A stretch of DNA of 64,000 nucleotides. Origin: Isoetes taiwanensis. Lineage: Eukaryota > Streptophyta > Lycopodiopsida > Isoetales > Isoetaceae. The position numbers and the translations under genes were made by a program. How positions within the stretch are numbered: position 1 is the first letter of the stretch; the number at the start of each line of letters is the position of its first letter. Shown here piece after piece: positions 45,795 to 56,199 of the stretch. Under the pieces are notes generated by a model. It worked only from the letters and a program-made list of their open reading frames with translations. It made no database searches and was not told the DNA's origin. The stretch lies in contig JAJEKV010000025.1 in the NCBI GenBank assembly GCA_021234155.1, positions 7,704,531 to 7,768,530 on the forward strand. Direction: 5' to 3'.

Positions 45795-46990
45795 GACAGT
45801 ACATGTTCCCCTCCGTGGGCGACACCAATGCAACCTGGTCGTCCTACTCCAGAACAAGGGCTCACCCTTACGAAGCGCCAGCTTACTGAGCTCCAGGCAT
45901 ATGTATTACATACCAATCCACCACCGACGCCACAGGAATATGGGCCTGAGATTCCTATTCTACCAAACCAGTAGCCACCGCCACCTGCGCCAACACCTGC
46001 TCCAGTTATAGCCACTTGCTCGAAGCGTGCATGGAGCAGCTCATCCTCGAACGCCACATCTGAGTCTTTTGACTCATCAGACTCTTCCGAGTCAGAGGCT
46101 GACCATGCCAAAGCCAAGAAAAAGGATTACAAGAAAACTGTGGACTTTGCCATCACTCGCATCTGGAAGAACCGCAAGTTGGCGCAGTTCTCAGGCAAAA
46201 CCAGGTCGGGAGTGGATGTTGAATCTTGGTTAGACGAAATTCAAGAATTTGAAAAATCTTATGGCACGATGGAAAAGGATATTGGCAAGGTCGCCACCAC
46301 AAATCTTACCGAGTCTGCCCGTATCTGGTGGAAGGGATATGCCCGCTCCCATGGATTGACGCGGGTAGGTGCCGCTATAATTTTTTTGCCAAAGCTTTTA
46401 AGTCTCATTATGTACCCAAGGCTCATCGCTACCAGCAGATTCAGACCTTTTATCGCCTGGAGCAGAAGAACATGATCGTCCAAGCATACACAGATGAGTT
46501 CATGAGGTTACGATTGTATGTTCCAGGGATAAATGAGCGCAGAGCAGCTGAGGGATACATTGAGGGGTTATCCCCTACCTCAAGGAAGACGGTTCAAGCA
46601 ATTGACTCCAAAACCATCGCATAGGCAGAGGCTAAGGCTCTTAGCCTAGAAGAGAACACTCCTAAGTATCAGCCACCATGCCCCTCTACTTTTGGTTAGA
46701 ATAGGGATTATGTACCTTACAGGGAACGCTCACCTAGCCAGGGGCCTCCCGCCTCCACTGGATATCAGAAGCCAGAGAAGAAACTCTCCTTTACCGTACC
46801 AGATAAGTTCTCCAACACCAGGAGAGCTTTTCGAGACATTCTCCAAGCCATTTCGAAGGAGGCTCGCGACTAGTTGCGTCGGGACAAAGCTTATTATCGG
46901 TGGTTCCGACTGGGACACTGCATGCAGGACTGCCCCTGCATCACACAAGCTGTGCAAGCCGCCCTCGCCGAAGTAGATTGGGAAGGTGCG
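45795..46990 (+). pseudogene. gypsy-2 gag
   Basis: A Pro-rich start (TNPPPTPQEYGP) and a Ser/Asp/Glu-rich linker (SESFDSSDSSESEADHAK) lead into the gag core: ITRIWKNRKLAQFSGKTR, ESWLDEIQEFEKSYG, KDIGKVATTNLTESARIWWK, FFAKAFKSHYVPKAHRYQQI and YTDEFMRLRLYVPGINERRA, with small shifts near 46380 and a stop at 46621-46623. A former zinc knuckle near 46885-46940 reads KAYYRWFRLGHCMQDC: the first two Cys have become Tyr and Trp, while the His and last Cys remain. Confidence 0.88.
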
Positions 46991-47034
46991 GGGGACCCAA
47001 ATGATCCAAATAGCGTTGTTGATGATGACGCGCC

Positions 47035-47546
47035 CGACTATATACAAGGTGAGTCTCATATTTATGCCGCCATTGAGACGGACCAAGCCAATCATCAAAC
47101 ATCTGTCATTTCCATGGTTGGCCAAGTAGACCGTAAGCCCTTCATTATTCTCATGGATACCGGCAGCACATTCCCTTGAAGTCAAATCCACGTCGGTTCA
47201 CGTTGGCTAGTGGGGCCATATGCCACACACAGGGTCGATGCATTAACTTGAACATTCAGCTGCCAGGCGCGCCCGTTACTCTAGGGGCTGAGATCATGGA
47301 TATTGGTCGCTATGACCTCATCGTGGGGATGGAATTTCTAGCTGCCGCAAAAGCAAATATTGATTGTGAAAAGCGAGAGGTTACCTTCAATACAGCCAAT
47401 GGAACTCGGGTGACTATAGCAGGTAGACCAGTTATTCCCATTATGCAGTGTATATCATTACATCAGTTGGATAGAGCTATCAAGAAATCTCAGGTCGTTG
47501 GCATGATTCGACTTGCTTCGGTAGAAGCCAAGTCTAAACAAGACGA
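47035..47546 (+). pseudogene. gypsy-2 aspartic protease
   Basis: The active site ILMDTGST lies near 47150-47170. A stop interrupts the frame at 47177-47179, and after a shift the fold continues with [20 protein letters not shown], the [20 protein letters not shown] segment and [10 protein letters not shown]. It would cleave Gag-Pol. Confidence 0.88.
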
Positions 47547-48330
47547 AGTTATTGATAGACTGCCTCAAGTAATAGCAGTTGTTCTTGGGGAATACTATGA
47601 CCTTTTTCCCGATGAGATTCATCGATTGTCACCTTTTAGAGGCGTGGAATGTGAAATTACCTTGGAATCAGGCATCAAGCCTACCAGTAAGGCTCTATAC
47701 AGAATCAGTACTCCGGAGTTAACTGAGTTTAAGAAACAGCTGCAAGAGCTCCTTAAATTGGGTTTCGTTCGACCTAGTGTGTCATATTTTGGGGCCCCAA
47801 TTTTCTTTATGAAGAAGGACAGCACTTTAAGAATGTGCATTGATTATCGCCAATTAAATAAGCACACTATTAAGAATCGGTATGCCTTACCGCGTGCCGA
47901 TGATCTAATGGATCAGCTACAGGGGGCTAAGTACTTTATGAAGATTGATCTTCGTTTAGGGTATCACCAGATATGAGTTAAAGAGGATGACATTCATAAG
48001 TCCGCATTCCGGACACGAAGTTCACTGTGATGTCGTTTGGCCTAACTAATGTCCCAGCCACCTTTATGAGGCTGATGAATGATGTCTTCCACGAATATCT
48101 TGACGATTTTGTCATCATATTCTTTGATGATATCCTAATATACAGTAAGACCTTAGAGGACTATGAGCGGCATCTTCGGTTGGCTTTGAAACGCCACCAA
48201 CTTTATGCCAAGTTCTCCAAGTGATTTGCAACCACCAAGTTGATTACCTGGGACATATTGTGTCTGCAGAAGGGATACCACGCCAATTTAAACCAATGTC
48301 TCTGAAGTTCGCAGCTTTCTAGGATTGGTC
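47547..48330 (+). pseudogene. gypsy-2 reverse transcriptase
   Basis: The frame carries [79 protein letters not shown] and [16 protein letters not shown], then a stop (47974-47976). In a new frame come [20 protein letters not shown] and the catalytic loop [13 protein letters not shown], where the usual Y/F-x-D-D reads F-F-D-D. The order and motifs are those of Ty3/gypsy. Confidence 0.9.
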
Positions 48331-48807
48331 GGGTATTACAACAAGTTTATGAAAGACTTTGCTAAGCTCGCCGCACCCTTGACGAACCTAACCAAACATG
48401 AAAAGGTTAGGGATTGGATGGCACATTGGAAAGACAAGGTCCAACTGGATTCCAGTCATTGAAGGATGCATTGACAACGACCCCAGTTCTCACCCTGTCA
48501 GTTCCTCAGAAGGATAAGTGGGTTGCCACGGATTCTAGTAAGATAGCTACCGGTGGAGTATTAATGCAGGAAGGTCGGGTCATCGCGTATGATTCTAGAA
48601 AGATCAATGATGCGGAGCAGCGATATCCCATGCATGACCAGGAATTGCTTGCTCTCATGCGTGCCTTGCACATTTGGAGGCACTATTAACTTGGGAGCCT
48701 CCAATATATTTTCACACAACCCCATCTCAATTTGAGACAACAACGATGGATGGAATTCCTCAAGGAGTATGATTTTGAGGTCATCTATAAGTCGAACAAG
48801 TATAATG

Positions 48808-49126
48808 TGTCAAGGTTGCACCAAGAAAGGGAGAGAAGGGGATGCACACCAATATCCGAGAGCGCAAGCTCCCAAAACAAAGGCAAAATGGAATTGTATT
48901 CAATGTTCTGTGAGATACATGAAGTACAATGATATAAACAAAACGGTGATACTAAGAATAGTATTAGCCGTTCACCCACCGCCCACTAATAACAGCCGTT
49001 ACTTAGTTAGGTCGGTGCTCAATGCTGATAAGATGCTGATTCAGCACATAGTCAGCACCTATGTGCTGAGTGCTATCAGTGCTGTCAAGCAGCAAGATGG
49101 TGATCTCGATATCATATATATCGACA
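48808..49126 (-). repeat. Nested element 3' LTR (319 bp)
   Basis: Identical or nearly so to the right LTR, except for a block at about 49020-49090. Confidence 0.93.
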
Positions 49127-49484
49127 CTTCTCCTTGATGAGAGATCGCCATCTCCATGCTCAGCCTCCTCCTCCTGGAGATAAGATCTGAATCTTGGTCA
49201 AGGCTTGCTTAATCAGGGTCATCCGAAAAGCTCAAAAACCAAGTTTGCATGAAGAGATCAGCTTTATTCTCTCTGATAGGTAAATAGACCTGTTGATCAA
49301 TTGTATCAGGAACAATAAGTCGATAGAGTTTGTCTTTGATATCCATAATTGTTTTGCCAAGAGGAACATGAAAATTATTTCCATGCATAGCCTCGATGTA
49401 GGCAAAAGAAGCATCAGATATGATTACTTCGTTAAGACTTATGGATTCAACAACCATAAATGCAGCTACTCCAACAATGCTAGG

Positions 49485-50767
49485 TCAAAATTCTCCATGA
49501 AAATCAAACCTTAGTACCTGCTCTTGACCTTGATCAAGTGTTGCTAGAAGTAAAGAGTCAATTTCTCCTCCTTGCTTTGGAATCATGATCATATATGATG
49601 TATATTCAACTCCTTCACAATCAAATGAATTAAGATCTCCTCTTTGATCTGGAAACAGAAAAGAGTTGAGTGCTATAACAGGTGCTGGAAGTGTTGGAAG
49701 TGCTGTAAGTGCTGGAAGTTTCTGTAATCCGAACAGAAAAACCAGTTGATCATGTGTTAGAACCTGAGTGCGTCCTTGCATAAACACCACCAAAGTATCA
49801 GAAATGAATGCCACTTGATGAAGTATTGCTACATTGCCTGAAAATGGGGAGATGAAGGCCACATCAAGATATCCTAGCTCAATGGCTGAGGTATCTATTA
49901 ATCCTTGCTTGGAAGGTGCTGGAATATCAGAAATTGGCATCCATTTATTGGGTGCTACTGCATCGTCTGATATCCAGAAAGTAGAAGTGTCTAAATCCAC
50001 TACTTCATGCTTAATAGGAGGAGATAATCTGCTGCCAATGTGCTTTTCCCCCTCATCGTGCTCATCCCCATTCAGGGTAGATTGAGTCTTTGAATGCCTT
50101 GCTGCAAAGAGAGTGGCATGATCACCTTTATCTGCATCTTGCCTCATCATGATCTCCTCCTTAATAATAGTGATTGCTTGATGGAAGTCCATTTCTTTGT
50201 CTTGCATGAAGCTGCTGCACAAAGAATCAAATGCATTAGGTAGTGACCTAAGGAAGAAAAATAGTTGCATCAATTGTGAGATCTGATGCTCTTCTCCAAA
50301 AGCTTCAATTTGCTGGAAGGCATGCTTCATGCGATCTCTTTCCAGCGCATATTCGAGACTTGGTCAAGACTCTCGATCTCTTTCCAGCGCATATTCGCCG
50401 CTTCAGCATGCAAACGCCCAATCATATGGGTCTTTTGGTCATGCTTCTCAATGAGAGCATGCCACAAATCGTGGCTAGTCTCTTGTTGGAACTCATCAAG
50501 GATAGAGTCAGCTAAAGAGAGCCCGATATATGCCATTGCCTTGTCATCTCGGCGCTGCCAAGCATGCAAATCAGCAATATTCTTGGCATCCGGTGCAGGT
50601 TCTTGGCCATTGACAATTTCCCAAACTCCTTCATCCTTGAGAATGAAGATCATTCCGCTTTTCCATTGCTGGAAACCTATGCCGTCAAAGATTTGAATCG
50701 CATGACCGCCAGGGAAGGTAATCTGGTTGTAGCTTGCATCCTTCTGTTGATCTTGAATCAATCTCAC
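49485..50767 (-). pseudogene. Nested element gag (copia type)
   Basis: On the minus strand, 50767-50327 reads FDGIGFQQWKSGMIFILKDE, GVWEIVNGQE, AWQRRDDKAMAYIGLSLADS and SHDLWHALIEKHDQKTHMIG, the copia gag N-terminal pattern. It stops where a second frame begins with an overlapping ATGA at 50330-50327 and continues MKHAFQQIEAFGEEHQISQL, LRSLPNAFDSLCSSFMQDKE to 49485. A 42-bp tandem duplication (units start at 50332 and 50374) repeats NMRWKEI just before the junction. No zinc knuckle or pol is visible. The C-terminal 200 residues are unrecognised. Confidence 0.8.
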
Positions 50768-50786
50768 ACCTAGTGCTCTGATACCA

Positions 50787-51106
50787 TGTCAAGGTTGCAC
50801 CAAGAAAGGGAGAGAAGGGGATGCACACCAATATCCGAGAGCGCAAGCTCCCAAAACAAAGGCAAAATGGAATTGTATTCAATGTTCTGTGAGATACATG
50901 AAGTACAATGATATAAACAAAACGGTGATACTAAGAATAGTATTAGCCGTTCACCCACCGCCCACTAATAACAGCCGTTACTTAGTTAGGTCGGTGCTCG
51001 TCTTTGATAAAGTGTTGATTGAAGACGAAGTCGCAAGACCTATGTGTCGAGTGCCGTCGATCCGTCAAGCAGCAAGATGGTGATCTTGATATCATATATC
51101 TCAACA
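50787..51106 (-). repeat. Nested element 5' LTR (320 bp)
   Basis: The divergent block corresponds to about 50999-51068. The LTR directly abuts the PBS at its inner end. Confidence 0.93.
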
Positions 51107-51149
51107 TAATGTTGTTGCTGATGCGCTTTCCAGACATCCATTGGTCACT

Positions 51150-52301
51150 TGAACGCATTGTAACGCCATATCCACGCTCCCCAGTGAGTTTGGTAAGCAG
51201 ATACATCAGGCTCTACCCATAGATCTAGAATTTTAGGAGATATGGAAAAGTGTATCCAAAGAAACCGGAACAGATAAGGAGAGAGAGGCTTTCTGCCATT
51301 ATAAAAGGGAAGTTGAACTCCTTTATTACAAGGATACATGATACACATAACAGTCCTATAGCGGGACATGCGGGATTTATGAAGACCTATTTCAAGATCC
51401 GCTCCAGCTATTTCTGGCCAGGGATGAAGAAGCACATTGCCAGATATATTAAGCAATGTCAGATCTGCCAGCAAACGAAGGCAGAGCAGTTACGAGTTCT
51501 GGGGGAATTGCAACCCCTAGATGTCCCTAATGCAAAATGGAAAGTTATTACCATGGATTTTATCATGGAGCTTCCACGCACCTTAAGGGGCCTTGATACC
51601 TTAATGGTGGTGGTCCACAAGATTTCTAAAATGGCACAGTTTTTGCCATGTCGTACCATGGATACTGCATTGGATACTGCCTTGTTGTTTACAAGGGAGG
51701 TATTTCGCCTTCATGGGATGCCCCGTACCATTATATCGAACCGAAATCCTAAGTTTGTTAGTGCATTCTGGAAGGATTTCTTTAAGACTATTCAAACTAA
51801 GCTTGCCATGAGTACAGCTTATCATCCGCAGATAGATGATCAAACAGAGCGTACCAATCGCATAATTGAGGATATGCTATGTAATTATGTCTAGAACGAA
51901 CAATCCCAATGGGCAGATTATATCATTTGGTGGAGTTTGCCTATAACAGTGCTAGACAAGAGTCTTCAAGGATATCTTCTTTCATGATCAATTATGGCTA
52001 TCAATGCCTTACTCCAGATACGTGGCATAATCCAGTTTTCAAGGTGGAAGTATCTCAACAATTGTTTACAGATATGCAGGCACTGGTTGAAGAAGTTCAA
52101 GCATATTTGTTGGCTGCGAGAGCTCGGCAAAAGAGTCTTGCCAACCGCCATCGCACAACACGAGAATTCCAGGTTGGTGACTCCGTATGGCTAAAGAGTA
52201 AGGTGAAGCAAGCCAAACTTAAAATTAGCAATTGTAAGAAGCTTGCACCTAGATGGGCGAGACCTTTTGAGATAACTGAGAGAATAGAAAGTCGTATTTA
52301 A
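51150..52301 (+). pseudogene. gypsy-2 integrase
   Basis: The zinc domain reads HAGFMKTYFKIRSSYFWPGM, KKHIARYIKQCQICQQTK (H...H...CxxC). The core has WKVITMDFIMELPRT (first Asp), a segment ending IISNRNPKFVSAFWKDFF in which the usual D-R-D/N reads N-R-N, and HPQIDDQTERTNRIIEDMLC with the catalytic Glu. A stop at 51892-51894 and a shift precede WADYIIWWSLPITVL and the C-terminal RARQKSLANRHRTTREFQVG, LAPRWARPFEITERI, a GPF-like module with G replaced by A. The second catalytic Asp appears mutated. Confidence 0.9.
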
Positions 52302-53480
52302 TTAAAGTGGGACTCATTCCATTCCCACTTTTTTTTGGAACCTTGTTAATTTACACAAAAAAGAGCACCCCGACCCGAAAACTATCCTTAATTCGAATTT
52401 TTGTCTGTTAGTGTGCATCCAAGCTTTCTTCCAGTTTTCCCTGGATAGCGAGTCAAGAACAAGAACAATGAACTGAAACAAAGGAAATTCATTAAAGATT
52501 GAAACCAAAGCCGTAGTTGAAAAAGAATTTTTATTAATAAATTGAATAGGTACAATGTATTTTACATCGGACGCAGAGACCATGGCGGTCTTGCTGTCAC
52601 TATAGTTACATCATCGTGGTAGGTGGTCCACCTTAGAAGATTAACTTGCGGCGCTTCTTCACGCCGACTGTAAGCCTTGGGGGCAACCTGAAGTGTGTGG
52701 AATGCCTCACGTCAGGTGCCTCTGCAGCCACCGGCTGACCTGTCCACCCGACTTCTCCACTCTCCTTCCGCAGCTTTTCATCGAATATGCTCCATCCCCA
52801 ACCTCTGTGGATGTTATACAATGCACAGAAGACGCAACCTGGGTTCTCAAAGCGGATTTGGATAAGACTTGTCCGGACTTTATGCGAGAATGCCATGGCC
52901 AGACCATTCAAGATGCGATCGACTCCAACCCTAATGGTAAGCCCTCTGTTATGAATCCAACAGGGATCATATGAGAGATATCCAACAGAGATCATTTCAG
53001 GGGTGGGTTACATGCATCTTGGGTGGGGAACTGGGCATATAGGCATTCATGATAGGACGCATTCGTCTGCGGCTATAATAGGAATATGGCCATTCCTTAC
53101 GCCGAAATGACATGCAAACCGTAGGCACGATAGGATTATTGCATTCATATTTCTTTTTACTTTAAGGGGGTGGTCCCTTCAACCACACTACTTATATTAT
53201 TCTGTAAATACTGATGTACTTTACTTCTGCAGACCAGTAGGGCATACTGATGTACTGCAGAAGATCCCAGGCCTCAGTCTGGGGGGCCATCTCTTGTATT
53301 TAAAACTTTGTTGTTTATGAGTGCACTCTTAAGTTATTATATCATAATTTCTTAAGTTTTCTTAAACGACCCTGGTCCTATGACACATATATGTAATCTT
53401 GCGTTACTTTCAATGAATAAGAGTTATCTTCTATAATTTCATTGTCTATTACCCTAATGCTGAGGACAACATTAATCCAA
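52302..53480. other. gypsy-2 region between integrase and 3' LTR
   Basis: The first 100 bases still read HKKEHPDPK and similar, the usual tail of gypsy integrase. No chromodomain can be confirmed. A minus-strand frame lies at 52995-52633. The rest to 53480 is AT-rich without frames. Confidence 0.5.
52633..52995 (-). CDS. Possible antisense ORF of gypsy-2, 120 residues
   Basis: This frame is open on the minus strand between the integrase and the 3' LTR. It ends with a basic segment (RLPPRLTVGVKKRRKLIF) that could be a nuclear localisation signal. An overlapping plus-strand frame (52693-52974) is equally open, so one of the two is a shadow. Some plant gypsy elements are known to carry antisense frames at this place; support here is only position and length. 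Confidence 0.3.
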   Translation of the reverse strand: MISVGYLSYDPCWIHNRGLTIRVGVDRILNGLAMAFSHKVRTSLIQIRFENPGCVFCALYNIHRGWGWSIFDEKLRKESGEVGWTGQPVAAEAPDVRHSTHFRLPPRLTVGVKKRRKLIF

Positions 53481-53490
53481 TGGGGGAGAA
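53481..53490 (+). other. gypsy-2 polypurine tract
   Basis: TGGGGGAGAA directly precedes the TGTGATG start of the 3' LTR. Confidence 0.85.
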
Positions 53491-55005
53491 TGTGATGTTC
53501 CAGATATTTGTACGGTATATGTATGCATACTATGACACGTCACCAGTATTTAACTAGACCCCTAAGGGTCAATAAGGGGTAACTTGGGTTCACTTGAAAG
53601 GGATTTTATTAGCTATGCTAATAAAATTAGTGGATAAATAACCTAATTATGCTAATTAGATTATAATTAGTTAAATGGAACCAATAGGGGAGCGCCACCT
53701 GGCCCAAATCGATTGGCCAAGTGGGACTTGCCAAACTGAGAGGAGAAATTGGGGTCATACCCCCATTTCTGCCCCAAAATCGATTGGGGAATAGGAGAGG
53801 AAGAGCAGCTACCAGTTCTTGCCAATGGACCCGAAGAATGGAGCCTTTCCGTGATAATGGCTCCAGCCAAGAGATTGGTTAGTCCCTAGGTAGCTTGTAC
53901 TTCCGCTAACACTTCTTTGAATAGATGGAATGGTTAAACTCTCTTTCATATGTTATTATGATGATGATAGATACTTGGATGGTGTTATATTCTTTCTTTC
54001 TGCTCCTTCCGTGTATTGGGGGTTAAGGGAAGGGTAGAGGCCTAAAAGCCTCTTAGAACTAGAGATGTTCCTAGCTAGAACCTTTAAAACCCAATAATTG
54101 TGGCTTGTGCACAAGAACCAACCTGGCTGTGGATGCTATGAAGCGGTTCAGTACCAAACAACGGACACAATTGGTGAAGTGGGGGTGGAGCCTTGCTGAG
54201 CGTGACTACTGGGGCTCCTACAATGTGCTAGACTTATAGTCAGCCACTACGTGTGGGCCAGGTATGGGTCTGACGCCTCCTGGGTCGCAGGATATGGCCT
54301 TTATAGACGTCCTCGGCTTTGCGTGGATTTAGGGGGGTAAGTCGGGTACGGATACAGGTGCTGCAGGTGTGGCAGGTATCCTCTAGCACACCCATGGAAC
54401 CGTTGTGATTTGGGAGGGGAAGCTTCTCTGACTTGCCTCATCAGACCATGGAGATATAATCTGGAGTAGTCCCATAGGGTGATTCCTTGGGATTGCGTCT
54501 CCGGAGGGCTACAAGCACGTCATAGCATGTTTCAGCCTATCTGCAAAGTGTGCACAGGAGGGGAGGATAGAGTGGACTACCCTAGCCATCGTTTTATGCC
54601 AGCCAATGCCATGTTATACTTCCGTCTGCTGATATCTTGAGGGCCTGACCGTCAGTTGACCCCACAGAGTCTGAGCCCTAGGTAGCGCCCTTGTCATGAT
54701 GTGTTGCTCATGTTATATATGCTTGTATTGTCTTTTTGTTGATGATGATGGATGGGCCATCCTTTATGGTGGCATATTATTTTAGCATGATTGTTGTATG
54801 CTAACATATACGTACGCTTCCACTATATAGGATTCCCATAGAGGACGTGGGATGAATGACACCTCCGTGTTCCTCGCCCCAGCACTTGGCCATCCCAAGT
54901 GGTCCGAGTATGACGGAGGGCCCTACCATGGTGATGTAGTCGCCACGAAGGGGAATTCCTGTATTTGTACGATGGGAGCATCGTATAGACTCTGGGAGCG
55001 TCACA
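53491..55005 (+). repeat. gypsy-2 3' LTR (1515 bp)
   Basis: It runs from TGTGATG to CGTCACA, the same terminal inverted repeat as in gypsy-1 with one mismatch. The last 1010 bases match the 5' LTR at 35557-36551 with many scattered substitutions, so the insertion is old. The left 500 bases are known only from this copy. Confidence 0.9.
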
Positions 55006-55477
55006 TACCTAGATTTAATTTTACTCTCTCGTTGCTTTTGATTGCATGCCTTTCACAACATGCATCCAGATTATGCCAGCAAATAATTAGATATTTTTTG
55101 GGCTCTTCATCGGAAAGACACTCCTTATGTCTTGTGGAACTAATTGAATGGATGTGCTAAAGTGCACTTGTCAATGGTTTTCATTTGTCTATTGCCCCAT
55201 TCTATCAGAAGTGCAATTGTGTTGAACTATCCATTCGTGTCCTTGATCCTATAAAAGCAGAGCTAATGGAATGCTTTAACTACTATGAAAGCAGATAATT
55301 ATCTAAAGCCATCTGTCCACTATGTCTGCTAACTAACACAAGCATTTACCTTTCCAGTCTGGCTTATTGTTCTTTTTATGTGATGGAAAAGCTTTTTTGA
55401 TGTCGCACTATGAATGGTTTTTTGTTTTCATCATCTTTCTGTGATCTTGATGGCTTACCATGTTCTAATATTAACAG

Positions 55478-56199
55478 GACCAGTTCAGAAATATGTTCGA
55501 AAAGCCATTGATCTGTACAAAGACAATGCTCAGAGTGTGACCAGGTTGTAAGATCTTGAAGCATTTGTAGCAGTTATCTAGCTCGTCGCGGCACAGTGAA
55601 CAACTTGGGGCAGTTAGGTGTTTCTTTGGATTACTCACAGAAGCAGGTGAATGCATTTGTGGCACTGCTAAATGTGTGGGATTTCATGGGAGGCATAGCC
55701 TGTGGAATGCTTTCAGAGATTGCCCTAAAGAAGCATAGAGCTCCAAGGCCATTTTTTTAGCAGGAGTAGTGGGAATTTTAGCACTAGGGAATGCTTTGAT
55801 TGCGTTGAATATTAAGAGCGCATTGTTCATAAGTTCCATCTTAGTGGGAACTTCCATAGGAGGCCAATGGTCAATGGTATGGACTATTATTGCTGAGTTG
55901 TTTGGACTGGAAAATTATGGGACTTTGCAGAACTTTGTTCAGGTGCCAAGGGCAGTGGGGAATTATGTGTCGTCTGTGACAGTAGCTGGAGTTCTATATG
56001 ACAAGGAAGTGCAGCGCCAGAAGAGTATCGTATGTCATGGACTGATTTGTTACCACACTACTTACCTCATCCTCATGGCAACTTGCATGTTGGAACTCTG
56101 TCTGCCGTGGTGTCGTTTGTGAGAATCCTCACATTTTACAGAAGCCTTGCCACCAACAACGTTGAGCAATCTTCACGTGTCTTCGCCTTGTTTTGTTAA
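55478..56199 (+). pseudogene. Nodulin-like major facilitator protein relic, C-terminal half
   Basis: After an acceptor-like TTAACAG, shifting frames give GTVNNLGQLGVSLDYSQKQV, NAFVALLNVWDFMGGIACGM, LSEIALKKHRAPRPF, then after a T-run shift near 55757 AGVVGILALGNALIALNIKS, GTSIGGQWSMVWTIIAELFG, LENYGTLQNFVQVPRAVGNY and VAGVLYDKEVQRQK. This is the C-terminal half of plant nodulin-like (NFD4-type) MFS proteins, membrane transporters of mostly unknown substrate. A stop lies near 55555 and another shift near 56080; the last frame ends at 56197-56199. The N-terminal half is absent, perhaps separated by the neighbouring insertion. Confidence 0.8.

Larger units (their letters stand above)
48808..51106 (-). 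mobile_element. Small gag-only LTR retrotransposon nested in gypsy-2 pol
   Basis: Direct repeats at 48808-49126 and 50787-51106 start TGTCAAGG and end GACA or AACA on the plus strand. TAATG flanks the element on both sides (48803-48807 and 51107-51111) as a perfect 5-bp target duplication. On the minus strand the right LTR is followed at once by the PBS TGGTATCAGAGC (50775-50786), and AAGGAGAAG (49127-49135) precedes the left LTR as polypurine tract. The 1.66-kb interior encodes only a copia-type gag, so it depends on another element for pol. Confidence 0.95.
48331..51150 (+). pseudogene. gypsy-2 RNase H, split by a nested element
   Basis: LTTTPVLTLSVPQKDKWVAT, GGVLMQEGRVIAYDSRKI, EQRYPMHDQELLALMRALHI and WRHY end at a stop at 48687-48689; a further frame gives QQRWMEFLKEYDFEVIYKSN. 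The reading is then interrupted exactly at the 48808-51106 insertion and resumes at 51107 with VVADALSRHPL, the canonical RNase H C-terminal motif. Removing one copy of the TAATG duplication rejoins the motif. Confidence 0.88.
35557..55005 (+). mobile_element. Ty3/gypsy retrotransposon carrying histone H3, with nested insertions (gypsy-2)
   Basis: The parts in order are: truncated 5' LTR, tRNA-iMet PBS, ORF1 with histone H3, ORF B, ORF C, gag, protease (DTGS), RT, RNase H, integrase with a GPF-like module (RWARPFEI), a polypurine tract (53481-53490) and a full 3' LTR. RT and RNase H before integrase define Ty3/gypsy; the PBS and the GPF-like module point to the chromovirus side, although I see no clear chromodomain. 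The element is split by copia-B after the H3 frame and by a small LTR element within pol. Stops and shifts throughout and clear divergence between its LTRs show it is old. Confidence 0.88.
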
